In this document: positions 1 through 5,438 of the stretch, one piece after another
How positions within the stretch are numbered: the first letter of the stretch is position 1
How the letters are laid out: every line of letters begins with the position of its first letter
Origin: JANLUX01 sp031366005
GTDB taxonomy: Bacteria > Bacteroidota > Bacteroidia > AKYH767-A > OLB10
Length of the DNA stretch: 11,784 nucleotides
Direction: 5' to 3'
NCBI GenBank assembly: GCA_031366005.1
Contig: JANLZB010000044.1
Location: 1 to 11,784, forward strand
Notes under the pieces: model-generated
Databases searched by the model: none
What the model saw: the letters and a program-made list of their open reading frames with translations, nothing else
What the model was told of the DNA's origin: nothing
Position numbers and translations under genes: made by a program

Positions 1-112
1 CACCCGTGCGCCACTCTCATATCAGTATTGCTACCAATAATCCCGTTCGACTTGCATGTATTAGGCCTGCCGCTAGCGTTAATCCTGAGCCAGGATCAAA
101 CTCTCCATTGTA
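1..112 (-). rRNA. rrs: 16S ribosomal RNA, 5' end only
   Basis: The reverse strand carries the universal 16S start AGAGTTTGATCCTGGCTCAG (complement at 85-104), followed by GCGGCAGGCCTAATACATGC and AAGTCGAACGG, which together mark the first ~100 bases of a bacterial 16S rRNA. The GCGGCAGGCCTAATACATGC form is common in Bacteroidota. Transcription runs leftwards, so the rest of the gene is outside the window. The mature 5' end is placed about 8 bases before AGAGTTTGATC by analogy with E. coli and may be a few bases off. Confidence 0.97.
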
Positions 113-290
113 AATTTTGTTAAGCTGTGTTTAAACAGCTATTATAATTGTGCTCAAGTTTCACCTCATTCTGCAATGCTTGCAGAAAGGGTTTACTATT
201 TCCTACCAATCTTTCAAAGAACGTAAGTTAAATGGCTTACTCTGCCTACTTAACTTTTAATATTTTTCCAAACCTTTTGGAATAATTTGG
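113..290 (-). promoter_or_regulatory. rRNA leader with boxA-like antitermination site and hairpins
   Basis: This is the transcribed leader between the proximal rRNA promoter and mature 16S. On the minus strand, 222-206 reads GTTCTTTGAAAGATTGG, which resembles the boxA antitermination element (E. coli TGCTCTTTAACAA). It would recruit the NusB/NusE complex. Three short hairpins are visible: 169-187 (TTCTGCAA/TTGCAGAA, 3-base loop), 123-140 (AGCTGT/ACAGCT, just before the 16S 5' end) and 266-282 (TTCCAAA/TTTGGAA). The first two lie between boxA and 16S and could take part in pre-16S processing. That role is inferred; the matching arm downstream of 16S is not in the window. Confidence 0.6.
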
Positions 291-295
291 GGCGG

Positions 296-328
296 CAAAT
301 ATACGAAGACATTTAACATTGCACCAAA
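296..328 (-). promoter_or_regulatory. rRNA promoter candidate P2 (proximal)
   Basis: On the minus strand TTTG (328-325) is followed after 21 bases by TATATTTG (303-296), an exact match to the Bacteroidota -7 box TAnnTTTG with -33 TTTG. Transcription would start near 289-292, about 180 bases before mature 16S. The site is in the right place and orientation for the rRNA operon. Confidence 0.7.
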
Positions 329-426
329 TAATTTTAAAAATTTGTAAAGAACTTTATTAACATTTAAAGGGATTATTAAATTGTTTCATTGCTGAATCGT
401 TTAACTACCACTTTTTAAAAGAACAA

Positions 427-445
427 CCCGCTTTTTTTAAACGGG
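427..445 (-). other. Hairpin at the predicted 5' end of the P1 rRNA transcript
   Basis: On the minus strand CCCGTTT (445-439) pairs with AAGCGGG (433-427) around a five-A loop: 7 bp with one U-G pair. On the plus strand that pair becomes a C-A mismatch, so the structure fits minus-strand RNA better. It begins within a few bases of the start expected from promoter P1. No U-tract follows on the minus strand, so it is not an ordinary terminator. Confidence 0.45.
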
Positions 446-449
446 AGTG

Positions 450-479
450 CAAAAGTAGATAAGCAAGTGATACAAACAA
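450..479 (-). promoter_or_regulatory. rRNA promoter candidate P1 (distal)
   Basis: On the minus strand TTG (479-477) is followed after 19 bases by TACTTTTG (457-450), matching the Bacteroidota TTG-N19-TAnnTTTG form. A second TTTG at 476-473 gives a shorter 15-base spacing and is less likely to be the -33 box. The predicted start is near 443-446. Together with P2 this gives the tandem-promoter layout often seen for rRNA operons. Confidence 0.6.
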
Positions 480-540
480 GGACTATCTCTGTTATTTTGT
501 GAAGTTTGGTGTAATTGGTTGATTTTGGGGAGGGAAATGT

Positions 541-578
541 TGATGTGCTGATTTATTGATATGATGATGTGCTGATTT
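541..578. repeat. 14-bp direct repeat pair
   Basis: TGATGTGCTGATTT occurs exactly at 541-554 and again at 565-578, 24 bp apart, with a related TGATATGATGAT spacer. The pair sits between the divergent rRNA promoters and the promoter of the secreted-protein gene. It does not overlap the -33/-7 boxes at 590-619, but is close enough to be a binding site or a small remnant repeat. Its function is unknown. Confidence 0.7.
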
Positions 579-589
579 TTAGACTCATA

Positions 590-619
590 TTGTTGTATTG
601 TTGTATTGTTATACTTTTG
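590..619 (+). promoter_or_regulatory. Promoter of the T9SS-sorted protein gene
   Basis: TTG at 590-592, a 19-base spacer and TACTTTTG at 612-619 match the Bacteroidota promoter consensus. The start would be near 625, leaving about 28 bases before the ATG at 653. The promoter lies inside the longer open frame that begins at 569, which argues for the later start codon. Confidence 0.65.
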
Positions 620-652
620 ATTTTATTAAGCGTTCTACTTAAAATCTACCAC

Positions 653-1324
653 ATGAAAACTTCTTTACTTGCTATCAGAATTTTTGCTGTGTTTGTTTGT
701 ATCTTGATTTATTCTGATGCTTATTCTAAATGTGGTGGATTCAAAGCATATTGTCAGAAGTATTATCCACAATACAGTTTGCTGGCAACTTCAAACAGAT
801 CATGGGCTCCTGAAATTTTCGTTTCGGTTAATCCAGGAGATTCAATAAGAATAGATTTGTATGGAGATCCGATTGACTGCAGCAATCTTTGGTTTGATAC
901 ATTATGGTATTTTAATGATACCATTGAGCTAACCGGAGTTGCTCTTGCCGGAGGTGCTTATTTAAAAATTGCTGCATTGCCTGGAGTTTATGAAATGATT
1001 CGTGGAGATACTACAAAAATTCATGTTTCTTATGTAACTTCCATTAATGAAAATAAGTTATTTAATGGTTTAAACATTTATCCTGTTCCTGCTAACAATA
1101 AACTCAATATTTCATTTATTTCAACTAAGCCCGCTGATTATACTTTTACTCTGAGCAACGTTTTAGGCAAAATAATAAAGGAATACACTTTGAAAAACAT
1201 TTCCGGTGAGATAAAACAAGAAGAAGATTTATCTCAATTTACTGATGGTGTATATTTTTTAGTTATACATTCTGCTGATATAATTGAAACACGTAAATTT
1301 CTGAAGATCACAAGCGGATTGTAA
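653..1324 (+). CDS. Small secreted protein with T9SS type A C-terminal sorting domain
   Basis: The product is 223 residues. The N-terminus MKTSLLAIRIFAVFVCIL plus the following residues looks like a signal peptide, with cleavage plausible after residue ~25 (AYS|KCGG). The middle (about 26-138) has paired cysteines (KCGGFKAYC, then one in PIDCSNLW) and PGDSIRIDLYGDP; I do not recognise its fold. Residues ~139-223 form a T9SS type A sorting domain: GLNIYPVPANNKLNIS, then the YTFTLSNVLGKII strand, then DGVYFLVI and TRKFLKI. This tag directs export across the outer membrane by PorU-type T9SS machinery, with cleavage and surface attachment or release. The frame is open from ATG 569, but that start lies upstream of a good promoter and would put a second hydrophobic stretch before the signal peptide, so I chose 653. 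The role of the passenger domain is unknown. Confidence 0.85.
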   Translation: MKTSLLAIRIFAVFVCILIYSDAYSKCGGFKAYCQKYYPQYSLLATSNRSWAPEIFVSVNPGDSIRIDLYGDPIDCSNLWFDTLWYFNDTIELTGVALAGGAYLKIAALPGVYEMIRGDTTKIHVSYVTSINENKLFNGLNIYPVPANNKLNISFISTKPADYTFTLSNVLGKIIKEYTLKNISGEIKQEEDLSQFTDGVYFLVIHSADIIETRKFLKITSGL

Positions 1325-1436
1325 CCCAAACCACCATAATCACCGCCCAATCTCTTAAAGGAAAAAAATACCGGACGGAGCTGTTTGATTTCGCCTCACC
1401 CTCTTATCCCTCTCCCAAAGGAGAGGGAAGCCGACT
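1323..1436. repeat. Hairpin-bearing repeat element, copy 1
   Basis: This element starts at the stop codon of the upstream gene and shares its order of motifs with copy 2, 138 bp downstream: AACCCAAA, CCACCATAATCACC, CCAATCTCT, TACCGGA, CTCACCCTC, then a hairpin and GAAGCCGAC. The hairpin is a perfect 8-bp stem CCCTCTCC/GGAGAGGG (1408-1415 and 1420-1427) with a CAAA loop. The CCTCACCC...CCCTCTCC...GGAGAGGG core resembles dispersed intergenic palindromes I know from Bacteroidota genomes; copy number here cannot be judged. It could act as a weak transcript 3' end, but no U-tract follows. Confidence 0.75.
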
Positions 1437-1460
1437 GCGATATTAGAATGCTGTATATTT

Positions 1461-1573
1461 AATCCCAAATCACCACCATCACCGGCCAATCTCTAAAAAG
1501 AAAAAATTACCGGATGCAGGTGTTGGATTGTCCTCACCCTCCTGTCCCTCTCCAAAAGGAGAGGGAAGCCGAC
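1461..1573. repeat. Hairpin-bearing repeat element, copy 2
   Basis: This is the second, diverged copy at an offset of 138 bp: AATCCCAAA, TCACCACCATCACCGG, CCAATCTCT, TTACCGGA, CTCACCCTC. The 8-bp stem CCCTCTCC/GGAGAGGG (1546-1553 and 1558-1565) is unchanged and the loop is AAAA. The flanks differ by many substitutions while both stem arms are identical to copy 1, so the hairpin appears to be the constrained part. Confidence 0.75.
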
Positions 1574-1618
1574 ACAAACAATTGTGAAGTTGAAACAATT
1601 TTAGGTAAGATTATAATA

Positions 1619-1828
1619 TTGTATTTAAACAAAAGAACATTGTATTTAAACAATTAAACAATGTATGCAAACAAAGACGCTTTCTATACAAACAAGGGAG
1701 CAATGTATGCAAACAAAAGAGTTTTGTATTTATAGAATGTAATAATATATGCAAACAAAGGATTCTTGTTTTCATACAAAGAAACATTGTATATAAACAA
1801 AGCAGTATTGTATGCAAACGAAGGATCA
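1619..1828. repeat. Ten-unit tandem repeat with exact 21-bp period
   Basis: Units start at 1619, 1640, 1661, 1682, 1703, 1724, 1745, 1766, 1787 and 1808, all 21 bp long with no insertion or deletion. The consensus core is TTGTATGCAAACAAAG followed by five variable bases. Columns 2, 4, 6, 9 and 11 are the same in every unit; columns 1, 7, 8, 15-17 and 19-21 vary. The minus strand is open for 72 codons (1829-1611, only a TTG start) with heptads such as LCLHT, and a second minus frame from ATG 1857 to 1684 gives heptads such as PLFAY. In neither frame is variation concentrated at third codon positions, so I call it a DNA repeat rather than a gene. A degenerate small protein cannot be excluded. 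Confidence 0.85.
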
Positions 1829-1989
1829 AAGTTAGTACTGGAAGCGGTAGCCAACATTAAGAGATCAGCACATTATACTCAAATAATTAATCTTGATATT
1901 CAATTTGTTAGCAATAAAACTAGGAATACATGAAACATTTTTTTTAGATATAAAGTTAAAATATCCATAAACTTTAAATAAAAAAAATT
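1829..1989. other. AT-rich intergenic DNA before the Fn3-protein gene
   Basis: No gene, RNA or terminator is evident here. It should hold the promoter of the gene at 1990, but I see no good TTG-N19-21-TAnnTTTG match. On the minus strand 1857-1832 starts the short ATG frame that runs into the 21-bp array. Another minus frame reads LNVGYRFQY then stop, like the end of an outer-membrane barrel protein, but it is blocked by an in-frame stop immediately upstream. Confidence 0.5.
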
Positions 1990-2625
1990 ATGATAGTAGT
2001 TGACATTATTATTCCCAAACTTGGGTTATCCAGAAAATCCGACAACGACTTGCTCGGCTTCGCAGGTCACATAGAAATGCAGTTGACGCTGAATAGTGAA
2101 AAGTTTCCGGCAATGAGTCCTACGCTGGCCACTTTAACCACTGATAAAAAGGCTTACCAGATTGCATTGGAAAGAACGAAAAACGGTACACCTGGTGACA
2201 CTGTGGCAAAAAACCAACAACGCAAAAAGTTAGAGAATACATTAGCCTTAATTGCACAAAGTTGTTCTTCAATTTCAAACGGTGACCCTTCTATTTTTCT
2301 TTTAAGCGGGTTTGAAATTAAATCAAAGCCCACTCCGGCAGCAACAATTGAGGCGCCTAAAAATTTCTCAGTTATATTAGGCCCCATTCCAGGAACTTTA
2401 ATGGTTAACTTTAAAAGAGTTAAACATGCTTATTCTTACGAAGTTTCTTATGGCTTATCAACTGGTTCGCCAGATACATGGACGAATATGGTAGTAACCA
2501 CTGCAGGAAAGGTAATGTTAAACGAATTGCAAAGTAATATTCAATATTCCTTACATGTACGTGGTGTAGGTGGCAGAGGCAAAAAAGGCGAATGGAGCGA
2601 TATGCTTACGATAAAATCATATTAA
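1990..2625 (+). CDS. Fibronectin type III-like domain protein with unknown N-terminal domain
   Basis: The product is 211 residues. Residues ~122-210 look like a fibronectin type III domain: PKNFSVILGPIPGTLMVNF, YSYEVSYG, the W of DTWTNM, the LNELQSNIQYSLHVRGVG strand pattern and GEWSDMLTIKS near the end. Such domains bind proteins or act as spacers. Residues ~1-115 form a mostly helical region with MQLTLNSEKFPAM, AYQIALERTKNG, AKNQQRKKLENTLALIAQ and FLLSGFEIKSKP; I recall this N-domain/Fn3 pairing from other Bacteroidota proteins but know no function. There is no signal peptide, lipobox or membrane segment, so it is probably cytoplasmic or exported by an unusual route. ATG 1990 is the first start and no Shine-Dalgarno site is seen. 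It stands alone, followed by its own terminator. Confidence 0.8.
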   Translation: MIVVDIIIPKLGLSRKSDNDLLGFAGHIEMQLTLNSEKFPAMSPTLATLTTDKKAYQIALERTKNGTPGDTVAKNQQRKKLENTLALIAQSCSSISNGDPSIFLLSGFEIKSKPTPAATIEAPKNFSVILGPIPGTLMVNFKRVKHAYSYEVSYGLSTGSPDTWTNMVVTTAGKVMLNELQSNIQYSLHVRGVGGRGKKGEWSDMLTIKSY

Positions 2626-2651
2626 AAATAGTTTACATCTCTTATTTACTT

Positions 2652-2684
2652 CGCCCTTGCAGCAATGCAGGGGCGATTTTTTTT
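2652..2684 (+). terminator. Rho-independent terminator of the Fn3-protein gene
   Basis: CGCCCTTGCA (2652-2661) pairs with TGCAGGGGCG (2666-2675): a 10-bp stem with one G-T pair and a GCAA tetraloop. An A and eight Ts (2677-2684) follow. It lies 27 bases after the stop codon and separates this gene from the next. Confidence 0.93.
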
Positions 2685-2765
2685 GATTTGACCATAATTG
2701 TAGTGATTTTTTTTTGATTCCTAATTGGCATATTCTTTTAACAAACTATAATAAAAAAAATAATT

Positions 2766-3203
2766 ATGGAAACTACCACAATGAAACAAGAGAATACAAA
2801 AAATTCAACAGAGGAAAATGAGAAACCCAAAAGCGATAAAACTTTTGACCAGGTAAAAGAATACAGTCATAAAGGAAAAGCTAAAATAAGCCAGCGCTTA
2901 AGTGAACTCGAAGATGAATGGGATATTGAAAGGATGATCCATATGCATGTTTCAGGCATTTCGATAACAGGAGCTTTGCTTGGATTTTTTGTAAATAAAA
3001 AATGGTTTATACTGCCGGCAATTGCAGCAACGGTTCTTGCATTTCACTCTGTTAAAGGACTGGCACCGCAAATTCCATTGCTACGAAGATTAGGTTTTAG
3101 AACCAGGGCTGAAATTAACAGGGAGAAATATTCACTCAAAACTATGCGTGGTGATTTTAAAAATAAAAACACTGCAGACGCAGTGTGGGAGGCCACTGAA
3201 TAA
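2766..3203 (+). CDS. Small inner-membrane protein, DUF2892/YgaP-like membrane region
   Basis: The product is 145 residues. Residues 1-50 are charged and polar (rich in K, E, N, T), likely cytoplasmic. WDIERMIHMHVSGISITGALLGF starts the conserved part. Two membrane segments lie at ~59-76 and ~79-96, split by VNKKW, then GLAPQIPLLRRLGFRTRAEINREKY and MRGDF to about 131. This order of an ERxI start, a hairpin of two helices and a PxxPLLRRLG turn resembles the DUF2892 group, which includes the membrane part of YgaP. The turn often contains a cysteine in relatives (GxCP); here it is GLAP. There is no rhodanese domain. Function is unknown. ATG 2766 is the first start; ATG 2784 is possible. It converges on dnaK and shares the palindromic terminator. 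Confidence 0.8.
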   Translation: METTTMKQENTKNSTEENEKPKSDKTFDQVKEYSHKGKAKISQRLSELEDEWDIERMIHMHVSGISITGALLGFFVNKKWFILPAIAATVLAFHSVKGLAPQIPLLRRLGFRTRAEINREKYSLKTMRGDFKNKNTADAVWEATE

Positions 3204-3289
3204 TAATCACGTTTTAAAAATATTTAATTGCTTGCTGTAAAAATTAAAACATAAAAGCAATTATAAAAAATCACATCTTATATTTTACC

Positions 3290-3342
3290 ATATAAAATAA
3301 AATGGCGGTTGTAAAATTTACAACCGCCATTTTATTTTATAT
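3290..3342. terminator. Two-way terminator: perfect 26-bp-arm palindrome
   Basis: The sequence is a perfect inverted repeat with 26-bp arms about a single central A at 3316. Its core is GGCGGTTGTAAA/TTTACAACCGCC (3304-3315 and 3317-3328), flanked by AT-rich arms ending in TTTTATTTTATA on each strand. The U-rich run after the GC-rich stem exists in both directions. It sits between the convergent membrane-protein gene (stop 3203) and dnaK (stop 3358) and should end both transcripts. Confidence 0.92.
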
Positions 3343-3357
3343 ACCTTTTAATTTAAC

Positions 3358-5289
3358 TTATTTCTTTTCATCTTTTACTTCTTCAAAGTCAACATCAGTA
3401 ACACTGCCATCATTTTGAGGCTGTCCTTGTTGTCCATCCGGAGATTGACCGCCTTGGTTTGCATTGCCATCAGCACCCGGAGCACCTTGTGAAGCTTTGT
3501 ACATGTCTTCACTGGCTGCCTGCCATGCGGTGTTCATTGTGGCAAGTGCAGATTCAATAGCAGCCACGTTTTTATTCTTATGTGCTTCTTTTAAATCAGC
3601 CAACGCTTTTTCGATAGTTGCTTTTCTCTCAGCCGGAATTTTTTCACCAAACTCTTTCAATTGTTTCTCGGTCTGGAAAATCATCTGATCAGCAGAATTA
3701 ACTTTTTCTGTTTCTTCTTTTATCTTACGGTCTGATTCAGCATTGGCTTCAGCCTCTTGTTTCATTTTCTTAATATCCTCATCACTTAAACCTGAAGAGG
3801 CTTCGATGCGGATGTTTTGTGATTTGCCTGTTGCCTTATCCTTTGCAGTTACGTGCAGAATACCGTTTGCATCAATATCAAATATCACTTCGATTTGCGG
3901 AACACCCCTTGGTGCCGGTGGAATGCTATCCAAATGAAAACGACCTATGGTTCGGTTACCGCTTGCAATTGGTCGCTCTCCCTGCAAAATATGTATCTCG
4001 ACAGAAGGCTGATTATCGGATGCTGTGCTGAATGTTTCTGATTTCTTGGTAGGGATAGTAGTATTGCTCTCTATCAATTTTGTCATCACACCACCCATTG
4101 TTTCAATACCCAATGAAAGCGGGGTAACATCAAGCAACAATACATCTTTTACTTCACCGGTTAACACGGCACCTTGTATAGCAGCACCAACTGCAACCAC
4201 CTCGTCAGGATTAACACCTTTGGAAGGTTTTCTGCCAAAGAATTTCTCCACCAATTCTTGAATTGCAGGAATACGTGTAGAACCTCCAACTAAAATAACT
4301 TCGTTGATATCAGATGCAGAAAGTTTTGCATCAGACAATGCTTTTTTGCAAGGCTCCAGTGTGCGCTGAATTAATTTATCAGCTAACTGCTCAAACTTTG
4401 AACGGGTTAATGTTTTTACCAAGTGTTTCGGAATACCATCAACCGGCATTATGTAAGGCAGGTTAATTTCTGTTTGGGTAGAACTTGATAATTCAATCTT
4501 GGCTTTTTCAGCAGCTTCTTTTAAACGCTGCATAGCCATTGGATCTTTGCGAAGATCGAGACCTTCATCGTTTTTAAATTCATCAGCAAGCCAGTCAATA
4601 ATAACGTGGTCGAAATCATCTCCGCCAAGGTGGGTATCACCATTGGTTGATTTTACTTCGAATACGCCATCACCTAATTCAAGAATGGAAATATCAAATG
4701 TTCCTCCACCCAAATCGAATACTGCAACTTTGGTGTCAACATGTTTTTTATCCAAACCATAAGCTAACGCTGCAGCGGTTGGTTCGTTAATGATACGCAA
4801 CACTTTTAATCCCGCTACTTCACCTGCTTCTTTAGTAGCCTGGCGCTGCGAGTCGTTAAAATAAGCAGGAACAGTAACTACCGCTTCGCTTACTTCGTAA
4901 CCTAAATAGTCTTCAGCAGTTTTTTTCATTTTCTGCAAAATCATTGCAGAAATTTCCTGAGGTGTATATAAACGATCGTTGATTTTTACACGGGCTGTAT
5001 TGTTATCACCTTTAACTACTTCATAAGGCATACGCGCAATTTCTGCAGTTACCTTATCATAAGTTTCGCCCAAAAAACGCTTGATAGATGATATCGTGTT
5101 TTTTGGATTGGTGATTGCCTGGCGTTTTGCAGGATCACCCACTTTGCGCTCACCATCTTTAATAAATGCAACAATTGAAGGTGTGGTTCTGCGACCTTCG
5201 CTGTTGGGTATCACAACAGGCTCATTGCCTTCCATCACTGCAACGCAAGAGTTGGTGGTACCTAAGTCTATTCCTATTACTTTTCTCAT
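3358..5289 (-). CDS. dnaK: Chaperone DnaK (Hsp70)
   Basis: This 643-residue ATP-dependent chaperone binds unfolded peptides with co-chaperones DnaJ and GrpE in the cytoplasm. The ATPase domain (~1-382) shows IGIDLGTTNS at 5-14, VTVPAYFNDSQRQATKEAG, INEPTAAALAYG, FDLGGGTFDISIL and the VILVGGSTRIP signature. The linker VLLL is at 383-386, followed by DVTPLSLGIETMGG. The substrate-binding domain contains GERPIASGNRTIGRFHLDSIPPAPRGVPQIEV. A helical lid and a flexible G/Q/N-rich tail end in EEVKDEKK, matching the EEVK-type tail of E. coli DnaK. Length is normal and the frame is intact. grpE and dnaJ are not adjacent. No CIRCE operator is visible upstream, and I found no clear -7 box. A lipoprotein gene lies 149 bases upstream on the same strand. 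Confidence 0.99.
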   Translation of the reverse strand: MRKVIGIDLGTTNSCVAVMEGNEPVVIPNSEGRRTTPSIVAFIKDGERKVGDPAKRQAITNPKNTISSIKRFLGETYDKVTAEIARMPYEVVKGDNNTARVKINDRLYTPQEISAMILQKMKKTAEDYLGYEVSEAVVTVPAYFNDSQRQATKEAGEVAGLKVLRIINEPTAAALAYGLDKKHVDTKVAVFDLGGGTFDISILELGDGVFEVKSTNGDTHLGGDDFDHVIIDWLADEFKNDEGLDLRKDPMAMQRLKEAAEKAKIELSSSTQTEINLPYIMPVDGIPKHLVKTLTRSKFEQLADKLIQRTLEPCKKALSDAKLSASDINEVILVGGSTRIPAIQELVEKFFGRKPSKGVNPDEVVAVGAAIQGAVLTGEVKDVLLLDVTPLSLGIETMGGVMTKLIESNTTIPTKKSETFSTASDNQPSVEIHILQGERPIASGNRTIGRFHLDSIPPAPRGVPQIEVIFDIDANGILHVTAKDKATGKSQNIRIEASSGLSDEDIKKMKQEAEANAESDRKIKEETEKVNSADQMIFQTEKQLKEFGEKIPAERKATIEKALADLKEAHKNKNVAAIESALATMNTAWQAASEDMYKASQGAPGADGNANQGGQSPDGQQGQPQNDGSVTDVDFEEVKDEKK

Positions 5290-5338
5290 ATTGGTTTGTT
5301 TTAAAATTAAAATTCAAAAACGGACTATTCAATCACTA

Positions 5339-5368
5339 TGCCACTGGAAGTTTGGGTAAGTAATGGCA
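5339..5368. promoter_or_regulatory. Inverted repeat upstream of dnaK, possible operator
   Basis: TGCCA (5339-5343) and TGGCA (5364-5368) form an inverted repeat with a 20-base spacer, 50-79 bases before the dnaK ATG. The spacing of the arm centres, 25 bp, does not match CIRCE (TTAGCACTC-N9-GAGTGCTAA). It could bind a heat-shock regulator, but the arms are only 5 bp and could occur by chance. Confidence 0.2.
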
Positions 5369-5438
5369 GAATTAATAAGCAGGATAATAGTTAAATCTTA
5401 AAATTGTAATGACAAAACGGCATTATTATTTAGAACGA

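Noticed and set aside
1..480. tRNA or a second rRNA gene next to the 16S start
   Set aside because: No cloverleaf or tRNA-like segment was found upstream of the 16S gene. Downstream spacer tRNAs would be outside the window.
1619..1828. CRISPR array
   Set aside because: The repeat is a continuous 21-bp period with no unique spacers of 25-40 bp, and no cas genes are nearby.
1832..1861. Remnant C-terminus of an outer-membrane barrel (LNVGYRFQY then stop) on the minus strand
   Set aside because: An in-frame stop lies two codons upstream and there is no further barrel-like sequence, so it cannot be told from chance.
4025..4762. Several plus-strand open frames opposite dnaK
   Set aside because: They mirror the highly conserved DnaK coding sequence and show no start signals or domains of their own.
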